A DNA stretch of 64,000 nt from Apodospora peruviana (GCA_033439685.1 JAUEDM010000007.1:682001-746000), one strand, 5' to 3'; shown: positions 12,717 through 24,917, numbered from the stretch's first letter. The notes: generated by a model from the sequence alone, not told the origin. Translations and numbers: made by a program.

Positions 12717-14875
12717 ATGGCGAGCGAGATCGCAGAGTAAACGGCCAAGCTCCAGCTTGATGAGGAGACCGGGGAATGGGTCTCCAAGAACGAACTCAAA
12801 AAACGCACCCAGAAGCGGGCTAAGAAAGCGGCGGCGGCTGCTTCTCGCAATACCAGTAGCGGGTCAACGGAGGTGTCGAATACTCCAAAGGGCGGAGAGT
12901 CATCAGTCGACGGGAACAAAAACACTGCTGCTAAGGGTAAGGCCGCCGAGGAGCAGCAGTCCGTCGTCAGCAGCCAGGATGCCATGTTCGGCCAGGGCTT
13001 CCTTGCTGAAGTCTACGAACTGCGTCCATCGAAGAACGTCGTCACGCGGTTCCCGCCCGAGCCAAACGGCTACCTTCATCTGGGGCACTGCAAGGCGATC
13101 ACTGTCAACTTTGGATTCGCGAGATATCACGGCGGTAGGACGATTCTCAGATCCGACGACACGAACCCCGATGCCGAGAAGGAAGAATATTTCGTCGCCA
13201 TCAAGGAGACGATCCGGTGGCTTGGGTTCAGTCCATCGCAGATCACATACGCGTCGGATTACTTCCAGCGCATGTATGATTTGGCTGAGGAGCTGATCAG
13301 GAAGGAGAAGGTCTACGTCTGTCACTGTGGTGCGAGTGAGACCAAGCTACAGCGCGGCGGCGAGGACGGTACCTCCAAACGATACCGATGCGAACATGCG
13401 GACCAAAATGTCGAGACTAATCTCAAAAAACTCTGTGGCATGCGCGATGGCGAGTATGCGCCCCAGACCGCCTGGCTGCGCATGAAGCAGGATATCGAGA
13501 ACCCGAACCCGCAGATGTGGGATATCGCCGCATATCGAATCCCCCAAAACCAGGAGCCGCATTTTCGGACGGGCACCAAGTGGCGCATCTATCCGACCTA
13601 CGATTTTGCCCACTGTCTTTGTGATAGCTTTGAAGGGATCACGCATAGTCTGTGCACTAGCGAGTTCATCATGTCAAGGGAGAGCTACAAATGGTTGAAC
13701 CAGTATGTTTTTGCATCTTCTCAGATGTCCAGCCGTAGCTAATATGCGTGCGGGTAGACTCCTGGTCGAATACCAACCAATGCAGCGGGAGTACGGGCGC
13801 CTCAAGGCACCGTCATGAGCAAGAGAGACCTTCGAAGCCTGATCGATAAGAACGTGGTCAATGGTTGGGACGACCCTCGCCTCTACACGCTCAAAGCGAT
13901 CAGACGACGAGGCATACCGCCCGGAGCGTTGCTGTCATTCATTTATGAGCTCGGCGTGACCACGTCCCTAAGTTCCATCGAGATAAAGTGGTTCGAGCAG
14001 TCGATCCGCCGATACTTGGAGAAAACAGACCCTCGTCTTATGCTCGTTCTCGATCCTGTCGCGGTGGTCATCGAAGATCTTACCGAAGAACAAGACCTTG
14101 ATAATGTTCCCTTTTCGCCCAAAGATCCAAACATGGGCTCCCGGAAGCTCAGGCTGACGAAAACGGTCTGTATCGAACGTTCTGACTTTCGTGAGGTTGA
14201 TCCCGGCAAGGACTATTTCCGCCTCGCCCTAGGAAAAACGGTTGGTCTGCTGCAGATGGCCTATCCTATCAAGACGGTCTCCTTCACAATGGATGAGGCC
14301 ACGTGACGAGTCAAGGAGATCAGGGCGGTGTTTGATAAAGATGGTAAAAACCCCAAGACATACATACACTGGGTGCCCGAAGGCTCGCCCGCCGCTGAGG
14401 TGCGCATCCACACGGCACTGTTCAAGTCTGATCAGCCCGGGGCGGCGCCGGGCGGGTTCATGAACGATTTGAGCCAAGACAGTGAGATCACCTGGCCGAA
14501 CGCCATGATCGAGCCTGGGTTCTACGAGGTGCGACGACGTGCGCCGTGGCCTAAGGTGGAGGGTGACCAGGAGGAGAGTGAAGGAGGGCAGGTTAACCCT
14601 GAGAGTGTCCGATTCCAGGCCATGCGGGTTGCGTACTTTGTGAGTTTCGTTGCCTCCATACTACCCTTCCGTTTTGCCCTGCTAATGAACTGTTCGCTTT
14701 TTAACAACAACAGGCCATGGACCCAGACAGTACGGACGACAAGATTGTTCTGAACCGCATTGTGCCCTTGAAGGAGGATTCGGGCAAAACTGGCTAGGGC
14801 CTGGGGAGCGCCACGGTTGAGAATGAGGTCAAGACTGAGGGTTAGGCGTCTGATTTTGACACAGCTGAGGAGTGA
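12717..14875 (+). pseudogene. Glutaminyl-tRNA synthetase, multiply disrupted copy
   Basis: The sequence encodes class I GlnRS: a Lys-rich N-terminal arm, the HIGH-type motif in RFPPEPNGYLHLGHCKAI (near 13050-13095), the LRSDDTNPDAEKEEYF block, a KMSKS-type MSKR at 13815, and the C-terminal anticodon-binding barrel (VRFQAMRVAYFAMDPDST). Introns at 13703-13757 and 14640-14713 restore frame and family sequence. Lesions: TAA at codon 8 (12738-12740); loss of a few bases at about 13804, so that GRLN...GTVMSKR is out of frame; and TGA at 14304-14306 inside DEAT-RVKEIRAVF. TAG at 14795 may be the natural end, but coding-like sequence continues through a further TAG at 14843 to TGA at 14873. CAA-to-TAA and CAG-to-TAG changes fit C-to-T decay, yet the copy is not heavily mutated elsewhere. 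GlnRS is essential, so an intact copy should exist elsewhere unless these are sequence errors. Confidence 0.85.
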
Positions 14876-15176
14876 AGACGGCTATCCTCGGTCGACCAGG
14901 CAAAGTACCAGCGAAATCACGGAGCATAGAACAGACAAGTCCAAGAAAATACCATTACGAATGAACCAACGTAACTAAGGTAGTACCTAACAATACAAAG
15001 GAGCTTCGTGTATAAACAATGTTTGCCCTTCTAGTACGCCGTGTTCCTGCTTATGAAACCAACCCATCCTGCGAGACCTCATCATTTGAAGCGAATGAGG
15101 GGAGAGCAACTATTTAAGTGCTGTTATAAACAAAAACCCCAAGTCCAGTCCTTCCAATCTGTGGCTGGCCTTCCGC
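14876..15176. other. Convergent 3' flanks of GlnRS copy and carboxypeptidase gene
   Basis: About 300 bases between two convergent genes. No gene, repeat or structured element is seen; presumed 3' untranslated and termination sequence. Confidence 0.6.
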
Positions 15177-16906
15177 TTATTTCTCAAACCACTCACCCGC
15201 AACCCAGCGGTTGAGGAAGTCAAGGGAGTTCTCGGGCTGGTCCATGGGGACCATGTGGCCGGCTTGGTAGATCTGCATAAAGGTAAAGTTACCAGCGGTC
15301 TTGAACTTTCCGTACTCCTTCTTGGCGCCAGGAAGATTAAGGTCGTCAACCGAAGCCTTGTTGAAGGCCTTCTGGCCGGGCCACTCAAGCGCCTCAGTCC
15401 ACGCCCGGTTGCCGAGCCAGTTGCAGATGAAATCAGCATCGCCGGCGTAGATAAGGACAGGGATCTGCTCGAGAAGCTTGGGCACCAGACGGTGGAACGG
15501 CTGCATCCAGTCGCCCTGGAACAGGAAGTTACGGTTGATGTCGAAGTTACAGCTATCATACCCAGACACCTCAACCCCGAGGGCATCCATAACATCCGGC
15601 TTGTTCAGGTATTCGCTTATCCACCCGAGGGCGCTGTAGCACAGGTTGCTGCTGTCCTCACACTTGCCACGGATGTCGTAGACGTTCTGTCCAGTGCGCT
15701 GGTATGGGCCAATGAAGGCGTTGTTGCAGTAAATAGATGCCGGAACGCAGCTCCACACGCTGCCGCTATCGTAGCAGTTCTTGATCAATGACTGGCACCT
15801 AGGAAGCGCATTGTCCATGCTCTGGCACTCGGTCTCGTCCAGCACGGCGGGATAACCACCCTCACCACACGCCATGGGGCGGTAGTGCTCGTACTGTGTG
15901 TAGCCGTCGGTCAAGCCATTGCCGATCAAGACAGACTTGAGGTTGATGTTGCGGTTCTTATGCGACAGAATCTCCGAGGCAAAGACGGGGATGTAGTGAC
16001 CGGCATACGACTCGCCGGCAATGTGGAAGTCCTGCTCAGCGTACTCGGGGAACTGGTGGAAGAAGAGAGTCAAGAGAGCGTAGACGTCCTTGCCAGCAGC
16101 GACCGTGTTGCTGACGGAGGAGCCAGAGTACGAGTATCCGACATTGACAGGCTGGTCGAGGAAGATGACGCTTGCGTTCTGGTTCCAGCTGAACTCGTTG
16201 TTGATAACCTTCAGCTTCTTATCAATCGACGATGGCCCAAGCTCAAGGAAAAGACCGGTGAGCGAAGAGCAGCCAGGGCCGCCATTGAGCCACAGGATCA
16301 CGGGGTCGTTCTTGGGGTCATTGCGAGATTCAAAGAACCCTAGAAGGCGAGGTTAGCACAAGCAAGGAAGTCTCTCTGAAGGGGAGGGATCATACAGTAG
16401 AACAGATGCTTGTCATTGGCCTCGTCATCCAAGTAACCACTGTACTGCTTGACCTTGTCGACGCCGAGCTTGGACGGGTCGACTTTCTTGACACGGAGGT
16501 TGAAGTCCTCGATGCGACCGTCGACCTGGCGATGTTCGCCATCAGTGTCCTGCACCCACAGCTTCTGCACCTCGGCGCCCTTGACGACATGGTCCCAGTC
16601 GTGACGCTTCTTGTGCGGCTTCGGGCTGCTGAACCAAGTGGAATGGTCAAAAGCGCCTTCGGGGACGAGCATCTTGATCTCGTCCCAGAGCGCCTTAGCC
16701 TCGGCGGTCATGCCCTTCATGGCCTCCTCGAAGTTCTCAAGTGTGCCACCCGCCTTGTCGGAGAAGGCATCGGCAAGCGGTTTCATGGCCTCGTGCGCTT
16801 TGGGGAAGCTATCTGCCAGGACATGCTGAGCTTGTTGTCCTCCAAAGGTAGCTGCCGAGGCCGCCGAAGCAGCCCCGAGGAGCACCGTTGAGGTGGCGAT
16901 CCTCAT
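15177..16906 (-). CDS. cpyA: Vacuolar serine carboxypeptidase Y precursor
   Basis: Serine carboxypeptidase (S10 family) that removes C-terminal residues from peptides in the vacuole. Two exons (16906-16396 and 16339-15177), with the intron at 16340-16395 splitting the Trp codon of FYWFFESR, give 557 residues. The protein has an N-terminal signal peptide (MRIATSTVLLGAASAASA), a propeptide with KPHKKRHDW, then the mature enzyme. Visible active-site features are the oxyanion-hole NGGPGCSS, the nucleophile Ser in GESYAG (about residue 281), the Asp in GDADFICNW (about 473) and the His in QAGHMVPMDQP (about 532). Many Cys fit the known disulfide set. Length matches fungal CPY. The start is the only ATG preceding a signal peptide. 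Frame and splice sites are clean. Confidence 0.95.
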
Positions 16907-18277
16907 TGTGAATGTTTAAGCGCGACGATGGCGACGATGGAATTGTCCGAAACTCGCGACAAAACCGTCTGTTAGGATAGATAAATGGAGTGAGGGGATT
17001 GTCGATGATGATGATGGGAGGAGAGATGGGGAGAACGGGAGACGGGGGGAGCTTGGGGATGGTAATGACTGAAACGAGCTTGCGCCGGACCCGGCAAGAT
17101 ACCCCAGAATCAGGCAGGTGTGGTTTGCGCCACTGCTGGTTGTCTGGGTACCTTGCAGGCTGGTCACGAGGACCATGTCTTATCGTGCAGAATAAGGCGT
17201 ACAAATCACCGGTGTTGTTACTCAGCCCTCGCTTTGATATCAGCCTCGTAGGCGCTACAGGTTACCTCTTCCTGAGCTGTTTGGACTCTCTGCGATGTTC
17301 AATTCAAGCTCTCGTTAGTTTCACAGACTTTTTCATTGAAGTTACTCGAAATTTGCCTTGTTCTGCTCCTCTTGCCTCATTTTCCAGTCCGACGAATTGA
17401 TATACTTCGATACCTATTTTCTTGTACAGACCCCGTGTCCCGTGGACGTGGCGCCAATCAACCAACCCCTCCCGCACCGATAACCTTTGTCATCGCGCCC
17501 GCCGCGACCTTCCGATCCCATCTGGGCTGTCTCGCAGGGATGGTTTCAAAGGACTTCAGAGGCTTTTCAAAGTCGCACATTATTTCGAGAATCAATCGAG
17601 GCCATCATATTTGTCTATGAGAGCTGCACCAGGAGATGTTTCACCCGGTAGGAGTTGGCGAACGGGCATCGATCACTCAGCCGAGCGCGTCAGAGGTCTC
17701 GCTTGGTTGGATTGGTGGTCTCCGCTAATCCAATGATTCAGCGGAGCCACTTGACTCACCAGCGCTTTAACAACCTGGAAGTTAACCCGCAACCTTGCGA
17801 TTTGGTTGGATTTGTTCAGGTTGTCTCAACTCTCACGGTAAGGCGCACAGCAAGAACGGCGGGATAATACTGTACCATGATCTTTGAACGCAAACCTACT
17901 ATAACGTTCCCTGTAATGTTATAATCAAAGAAAAGTTGTTGTCTATACCAGAACATTTCTCGAAAATATAAAAGTCTGTTCACATCTCCATCCAATATAA
18001 AGTTGGGATTATTACCAACCTTAACTTGGGCTTACCTGCCCCGCCCCAGCTCCCGCATCCTTCCGTCCCATCTTTTTTTCCCAACTACATTCACTGCTAC
18101 GACGACCGCACAAAGATACTACCATCTACAACACTTCAACAGTTCCCGAATCGATTGTGTCTCCATCCTTTCCACACTCTCTCAACGAAGCAACAAACAA
18201 CCAAAACACCCCATCCTCCTCGACCAAATCAACAACAAACACCAAACCACCAGCCACTCGTTCTCTCAACCGCCAAA
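16907..18277. other. Shared divergent promoter region, carboxypeptidase Y / SDO1
   Basis: About 1.4 kb between divergent start codons. The part nearest SDO1 (18040-18277) is a C/A-rich leader with few G, as in many fungal 5' UTRs. The repeat copy at 17149-17225 lies inside. No ORF is supported. Confidence 0.6.
17149..17225 (+). repeat. Diverged dispersed repeat, copy B
   Basis: Partner of 12426-12506 in the same orientation. It starts TACCTTGCAGGCTGGTCACG and ends TGTTGTTACTCAG, with internal substitutions that are partly C/T or G/A and a deletion relative to copy A. Confidence 0.5.
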
Positions 18278-19192
18278 ATGCTCATCCAACAACCCTCCAA
18301 CCAAATAAAACTCACAAACGTCTCCCTCGTGCGCCTCAAGAAAAACAAAAAGCGCTTCGAGATAGCATGCTACAAGAACAAGGTCCTAGAATGGCGCTCC
18401 GGCATCGAAACAGACCTAGACAACGTCCTCCAGATCCCGTCCGTCTTCCTCAATGTATCAAAGGGACAAACGGCACCAACCTCGGACCTGCAAAAAGCTT
18501 TCGGTAAAGACATGTCAGTCGACGAGATCATCCTCGAGATCCTCAAAAAAGGCGAACTCCAAGTCGGTGAGAAGGAACGCTCCGCCCAGCTCGAGCGCGT
18601 CCACAACGAGGTCATCAGCATCGTCGCCAGTAAACTCGTCGACCCGCGCACCAAGCGCGTCTATACGACCGGCATGATCGAGAAGGCGCTCGACATGCTC
18701 TCAGGGCAGGCTCACAGCAACGACACGCAAAATAAATCCGGGACCGCAACACCAACAACAGCAACAACAACCGAACAACAAAAAGAAGTACACAACTGGA
18801 CGGGCGTGACAACCACAAAGGGCGCCAAGTCCCAAGCCCTCGAGGCCATGAAGGCCCTCATTGCGCACCAGCCTATCCCCGTCGCCCGCGCGCGCATGAA
18901 GCTGCGCATCACTTGCTCCACGAGCGTGCTCAAGCAAGGCGTCAAGGCACCGAAACCAACCAAGGAAGATGGCGATTCGGAACAACATAAATCAGCACCA
19001 GGGACGGTTAAGGACAAGATCCTCAGCTTCATCGAGCAGGTCGAGAACCAGGACGTTTCCGGGTCCGAGTGGGAGGTCGTCGGCTTCGTTGAACCGGGCG
19101 CCTTTAAAGGGCTGTCGGATTTTGTTGCTGGCGAGACAAAGGGTCAGGGCAGGATAGAGGTCCTGGATATGGCTGTCACGCATGAAGATTAA
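18278..19192 (+). CDS. SDO1: Ribosome maturation protein SBDS/Sdo1
   Basis: Acts with the GTPase Efl1 to release Tif6/eIF6 from pre-60S subunits in the cytoplasm. The single exon gives 304 residues. The N-terminal FYSH domain is evident in NQIKLTNVSLVRLKKNKKRF, CYKNKVLEWRSGIE, LQIPSVFLNVSKGQ and DLQKAFG. The second domain carries ILKKGELQVGEKER and DPRTKRVYTTGMIEKAL. A low-complexity Thr/Gln insertion (about residues 148-170) separates it from the C-terminal RNA-binding-like domain (IPVARARMKLRI, GSEWEVVGFVEPGAF). The chosen ATG, in a CCAAAATG context, aligns with the conserved family start; the frame stays open upstream to 18026, but that stretch is leader-like. Stop is TAA. Confidence 0.94.
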   Translation: MLIQQPSNQIKLTNVSLVRLKKNKKRFEIACYKNKVLEWRSGIETDLDNVLQIPSVFLNVSKGQTAPTSDLQKAFGKDMSVDEIILEILKKGELQVGEKERSAQLERVHNEVISIVASKLVDPRTKRVYTTGMIEKALDMLSGQAHSNDTQNKSGTATPTTATTTEQQKEVHNWTGVTTTKGAKSQALEAMKALIAHQPIPVARARMKLRITCSTSVLKQGVKAPKPTKEDGDSEQHKSAPGTVKDKILSFIEQVENQDVSGSEWEVVGFVEPGAFKGLSDFVAGETKGQGRIEVLDMAVTHED

Positions 19193-19562
19193 ATGGATCA
19201 AACCACATTGGCATATACCCGCTTGATATATAAATCCCGTCATTGGTTTTGGCAGTATGTAGTAGATGTTTGGCGTTTTGGCATCAGGAAAATAAGAATT
19301 GCTGTTTTTATGAGGTTCCATTTATCATGTCTCATCGTGACGGTTGCACGAAGTCATTATTCAGTCCATGTCTTGCGCCTTTATTTGCAAATGCTGTCAA
19401 TAATGATGAGTGTTTTCCCTATAGCAGCCAGTGTGAAACATCCGTTACCAAGCCAGTCCTTGACCAACCACCCTCATCAGCCTTGGGAAATAAACACCAC
19501 CAAAAAGCCAGACAGATAACAGCAGTTCCAAATAAAAACCCGCAACCATTCCCCGCACATGC
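19193..19562. other. Convergent 3' flanks of SDO1 and RPS18
   Basis: About 370 A/T-richer bases between two convergent stops. No gene or notable repeat is seen. Confidence 0.6.
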
Positions 19563-20719
19563 TTAGCCACCCTTCTTCTTGGAGACACCGACGGTCCGGC
19601 CGCGACGACCGGTCGTCTTGGTGTGCTGGCCGCGGACGCGGAGGCCCCAGTAGTGACGGAGACCACGGTGGGCACGGATCTTCTTCAGGCGCTCGAGATC
19701 ATCACGGAGCTTGGAGTCGACACCGTTGGCAAGGATCTGGGAGTCCTTGCCGTCGACAATGTCGCGTTGACGGTTAAGGAACCACTAATAATGGATGTCA
19801 GTTATATGTCTTTTATGTGAAAAATGCTGAAAGAACGTACCGAGGGGATCTTGTAGGCGGTGGGGTTCTGGATGATGGTGACAAGGCGCTCAAGCTCCTC
19901 AGAGGTGAGCTCACCGGCCCGCTTGTTCAGGTCGACATCGGCCTTCTTGCACACCAAGTTGGAGTAGCGGCGACCGACACCCTTGATCTTGGTCAAGGAG
20001 TAGACGACCTTCTGCTTGCCGTCAACGCTGTTTGCGGGTTAGCATCCCTTTTCCAACTGCCCAGGTTGTGATCCGAGTTCTGTGGGCCGAGGGTTCGATC
20101 GAGGGATACGTACTTGGTGTTGAGCAGACGCAAGATGTGGTTGAAGTTGCTCTGGTTGAACGTTAGCCTATGCTCGCCCATCTCAAGTGTCATGTCGGCA
20201 ATCCCCAGCAACTCGCTGGTTCTGTCACTGCTCCAAAAGTGCTGGTTCTGCGTGCCCTGCTCGAAGTGTCGAAATCGCGCTGGTCTCTCTGAAGTTGCCG
20301 ACGCGGTGTGGTGGTGTTGATCGATCGGCTGTTGTCCATCGCCAGAACTGGAGGTACTAGAAGTAGGCCTTGTGCGGCCCTGCTCTCGTCCAGAAAAGAA
20401 TTCATCTCTTCCAACTCTACCCAGCACCACACCGCCAGTCGGCTATTCGTTCCGTCGGTCGCTTGATGGTCTGATTGATTGATATCGAGTATATTTGCGA
20501 GCCCGAGCACGCAGCTCCTAGTACAGAGCCCTTATCTCAGTGCGGTTTATCGTGTGTATGTGCGCATGTTCGAAATTTGTGTCGATCGGGATCCAGTGGA
20601 GGCGCGACGACGGCGACAACGCAGCAACAGGTTTCGCAAGCCGGCGGACATATCGACAGACAGAATTGTTGCACTGAGAAAAATCGGAAACGTACCTTCT
20701 CTCCCGACACCAAACTCAT
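19563..20719 (-). CDS. RPS18: 40S ribosomal protein S18 (uS13)
   Basis: Component of the small-subunit head that contacts tRNA and the inter-subunit bridge. Four exons: 20719-20696 (MSLVSGEK), 20151-20114 (SNFNHILRLLNT plus two bases), 20027-19841 and 19784-19563. Joined they give exactly 156 residues, the family length. Diagnostic segments are KIKGVGRRYSNLVCKKAD, NKRAGELTSEELERL, PTAYKIPSWFLNRQ, LERLKKIRAHRGLRHYWG and the terminal VRGQHTKTTGRRGRTVG. Introns of 544, 86 and 56 bases all have GT-AG ends; a long first intron directly after the first few codons is common in fungal ribosomal protein genes and may hold regulatory sequence. Stop is TAA at 19563. Confidence 0.96.
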
Positions 20720-21553
20720 GATGGGCAACTATTTCGAGACTGGGCGGCCTCGATATCGTTGTCGGTGATTTGGTGTTGTCTGGTTGGAGGTTCGTGGAAT
20801 TTAGCACACTGCGAATTTGAGCCTTGCTAGGTTTTCGATAAATTTGTGTGTGGTCACGTGGTGGGGCAAGCAGAAGCTCCTCGGAATGGGTGGCCTGGAA
20901 GTGGCCTGAGGCCGACTGTCGTTGGGAGAGAGAAGTGGGGCGTTTGTCTTATCGGCTTTTCCCTTTTGACCCTTCCAAGTACACTCACTCCCGTGACTCC
21001 CCCAACAAACATCTCGATCCCTCTTTAGGGACCAAAATTGCTGTGTTACCCCCGAAATCTTGCCTTATGTTGAACCCTCGTCGGGACTAAATTGCAGTGC
21101 TGAGAGCCATAAGGCATCGCCCGCCCCCGGCAGTGCGAATAGCTTCAGACTATTACTAGAGGGGAATTCGAACTGGAAAACATGGACCTCTCCGAACCAC
21201 CGATGCCCTCCCTCTCAACAAGAAAGCAAAACACCACTTCCAAATAGTTACTGCCTTATAAGCTCATCAATACTATATTATAGCTATCCTATGTACCAGC
21301 CTTCCGTTTGCACAGGTTCCAGCCTTACACAATGACACACTTTCCCCCGACCGTTACCATCATTCATCACTCAAACACACAAATATATATACCTGTATTG
21401 ACTCCGCCCGCCAATTAAACGCCAAGGGGTATGTAAGAAAGACAAGAACAAGGTTGTACATAAAGATCGAAAAGAAGAGAAGAAACGGAAAAGGGCACAC
21501 ATATTCAGAGAGACCGGCATACACCAAAAACCTCAACTCGGTTGCTGAGCCCT
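20720..21553. other. RPS18 promoter and 3' flank of the secreted protein gene
   Basis: About 830 bases. The RPS18 promoter lies at the left end and the 3' region of the upstream minus-strand gene at the right end. No ORF or repeat of note is seen. Confidence 0.55.
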
Positions 21554-22778
21554 CTATTCTGCCTTGCTCTCCTCCTCTTCCGCTTTCTTAGCCTCCTCAT
21601 CTTTCCTCTTCGCATCCTCTTCCGCATTCTTGTGTTCCTCAGCCTTCTTGTCTTCCTCAGCCTTCTTAGCCTCCTCCTCCTGCTTCTTCTTCTCATCATC
21701 TTGATTCTGATTCTGCTGTTGCGCCTGCTGCTGCTTAGCCAGCTCAACCAAATCAGGATGCGCAGCCAAAACACTAGGTGGAATAATCGGCACACCACCG
21801 CCCAGCTGCAGACTCGCAAGCTGCACAGTCACAGCCTGCTGCAAGCTCGCAAATACCGCGGCAGCTTGTAGTTGGGCAGTAATAAACGAGTTGGCCGCCG
21901 CCAGCTGCAGGCAATCATTCTGGAAAGTGTTCACGTCAGAGACTAACAGATTGCTCTGGTCCGCAAAAATTATATTGGCCGGGTCGTCGACGACCAGCGC
22001 GCCTGCCGGTGCTGACGTGTTGTACGGCAGGATGAGAGACGAGTTGAGCAGCGCGAAGGGCGCGTTGGCGTCGAAGTTGATGACGTTGCCTCCTATCGAC
22101 GCTGAGGCAGTTGCTGATGCAGAAGCGGACGTAGCGGTCGCTTCACTGGATATGGTCATCTCTTCCTTTTCGGTGACGTACACGACCAGCTCCTGGTCTG
22201 GGCGGCCGTTGTCGATGCGCAGCTGGTTCATCAGGTACCGCCTGTTGACGTTCGTGAGGTCGCGCGCGTCGACGATGTTGGTTATTGTTACGATGACGGT
22301 GTTCTATGACAACATATGCAATGTTAACCTTCTGTATTGATATAAGAGTTAGGTAGAGGGGTGCTTACGACTTGTGAGAACCGCGCCTTGAAGTGGTTAA
22401 GACGGATGTTGTTCTTGATGGTCTCGAGCTGCGTGACCAGCGCGACCTGAGCCTGCACGCGCGCGACGAGCTCCTGCTCGGCGATCTGCACCAGCTGGCT
22501 GATCACACCGAGGTTCTGCTCGACGACCGTGATCTGGGTGTTTTGGATGTTGATGACGTTGTTCTGCGCGACTACCGGTACTTGCCGTCTAGTCCTGTGC
22601 CGAAGACCTCTCTGGGCTGCTGGCATCATGACATCTCTTGGTTGCTCAACTGACGCCGGGGCTGTTGTCACTGTGTTAGTCCTTGCTGGTCTGTAGATAC
22701 CATGGATGATCACTCACCAGCTGCCACAAGGGAAAGCGAGCCCGCCAGGGCCGCTGTCAGTATCTGTCTACAGCGCAT
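21554..22778 (-). CDS. Predicted secreted protein with charged KAEE-repeat tail
   Basis: I do not recognise a named family. Three exons (22778-22718, 22670-22369, 22303-21554) with GT-AG introns give 370 residues. A signal peptide (MRCRQILTAALAGSLSLVAA) is followed by a basic RHRTRRQ site and then a helical region rich in Val, Gln and Asn (NNVINIQNTQITVVEQNLG). An Ala/Ser/Thr-rich linker and a second conserved-looking segment (FDANAPFALLNSSLILPYN) come next. The last 55 residues are almost only Lys, Glu, Ala and Asp, with repeated KKAEE/KAEEH units. Frame and splice phases are fully consistent. The body looks extracellular or cell-wall associated, while the tail should be a single charged helix. 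Stop is TAG and only six codons follow in frame, so there is no readthrough-like tail here. Confidence 0.82.
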
Positions 22779-24917
22779 CGTGACAGTGATTATATGAAGT
22801 AGAAAGATGAAGAAGTATGTATGTATGCTCCAGGCAGGCCAGAATATTTACTTGAGAATCAAAAGAATGTCCTATCAAAGGAGTGTGTGTATAAGTCAAA
22901 AAGAAGAAGAGAAAACCTAGCAAGGCCGCCTGGGCATTCAACCGATCAAAAGGAAAGACTTGAAGAAAAAAAGGCAAGTGGTAACGAGAGAGAGAGAGCA
23001 GCGATCATCACAATCAATAGCAGGCAGATCAAGATGATGCGAAAGAGTACTCATATTATAGGATCACCACTCTGGGTCGTCCGCCGCGAGCAGATCACGG
23101 ACAATCATCACGGCTTCATGTAACCGGCTATTTGGCTTTCCGTTCCATGACCTTTTTCCCTCCCTCTGGTCTTGGCAAACAGGAGTATGTACGGAATAGA
23201 GGGGAACACCAGACAGAGCCTAAGGAAGATAGTAGTTCTAGAAGTACAGTCATATGGGTGACGGGGCTGTTGGTTTCGAACAGTGTGGACGTGGTGCCAT
23301 GTGCCATTTCTGGTTCGGGACCCTGGCCGGTATTCTCAATGCTTAACTCTGCGTACCGATACAGTTGACAGCGGTGAGAGTGAGAGTGAGTGCTGAGACA
23401 CCATCTGAAGGTCTGAAGTGCGTGCGAAGCGTCCGAGCGGTACCAAGGTTGTGCACTCAGAAGACCAGCCAATTGACGACTAAATCACGCTGTTTTGAGC
23501 CGCCGTTCGATGAGGCTCTTACCCCCCACGGCGGGATCCATGAACGTCGATGATACACAAGAAGCTTCGAACTTGGCGTTGTACTGTTAATGCTTTATTT
23601 AGCCAGCCAACCAGCCTGTTTCGTCACCTTTCAACAAATAGTCGTCAAAATATGCCAAGTTGAACAACGATGGATGCTTGCTGGTGATTAATCTTGGATA
23701 AAGGCTTCTTTCCTGGCAAACTGAATAGATCGTCCTGAAGTTCTCGGTTCGATGTCGCCTGCGCATCGGTTGCACCTGTCAGTTCCAGAGAGGCGGGAAT
23801 GATGTGTGGAGTGCGATCGGCCGTGAATGAAGGGGACACAGTCGGTTGGAAGAAGGACTGCTGCACCGGACAGCTGCATGCACCTGTCAGGGCTTTGATC
23901 GTGGTTGTGCTGTTACGGAATAGTGCAGGCCACATAAATGGCTGGTTCACTCTAACATATCGAGCACTGGACTCCACTCACAGCATTGCTCGGCGCCACC
24001 AAACTTTCGCTTCTCGGTTTCGTTTTTTCGTTTCCCAAAACACACGACACAACTGCACCAGCCTGTGACTGCCACTCCTTCACCACAACCAAAACCCAAC
24101 TGTTTGCCGACCAAGACAGACAAGGCATAATATATGTGCCCGATTACCTATTTCCGAGCGAAATAGGTGTCTCCGTCTAAACAGCTGGGTTTCAAGTGTT
24201 GCGAAGCAAGCAGCTCACATGCAGATTGCGATTATATCTCTTCTGTCCGGAGAAATTGAGGATTTGTTGCCAATCTTCCGCCACCAGTAATTGCTGGTTA
24301 GGTGATCGTCTTCTGCCTGATTCGGCCAACCATTACCTCCCCCTTGGTTGCGTCTTGAGTCCCAGGATGCGCACCACTCATCAACGATGAGTTTGTGTAT
24401 TAGACAAGAGAAATGCAATGCTTTTTGAGTACGGAACCTTTTTTTTTCTCCTATGGGGGCTTTCGTAATTTATCTGTTGCAACATCTATCTGTCCTTGAC
24501 CTTTCGGCTCTTCTTGTCCATGTCACGGACGAAATAGAAGACTGCGACACGGGGTCTAAAGTAGGGCAGGACCAGGACCGCCGAAGATGAATGTTTTCCT
24601 CTTCGTGTCCAAGCGGGTGAAGGCTCTCGGGTGACATGTTCTAGATAACCGGCTGCAAAATCGTCCACAGGGCCCTTAGCTGCACCATCAGATGACGTCG
24701 TTCATGGCCCGAAGATATATCTCAGTATAAATATAATATCCCGTCACAAAGTTCTTCAGCAACATGCTTTCATATATTGACTGCAGCCACAATATGGTAT
24801 TCCAGCGGAAACCAAATAGAAAGAAATCTTGGGACATCTTGCAATGAGCTAGGTACGGGTTACATAACCCAGAAATATACTGCTCAAAAAATATCAAAAG
24901 CAACCCACTGCTCAAAT
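22779..24917. other. Gene-poor region before the tRNA gene
   Basis: About 2.1 kb with no supported coding frame; open frames are short and carry no recognisable domain. It holds the promoter of the secreted-protein gene at the left end. No repeats stand out. Confidence 0.55.
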
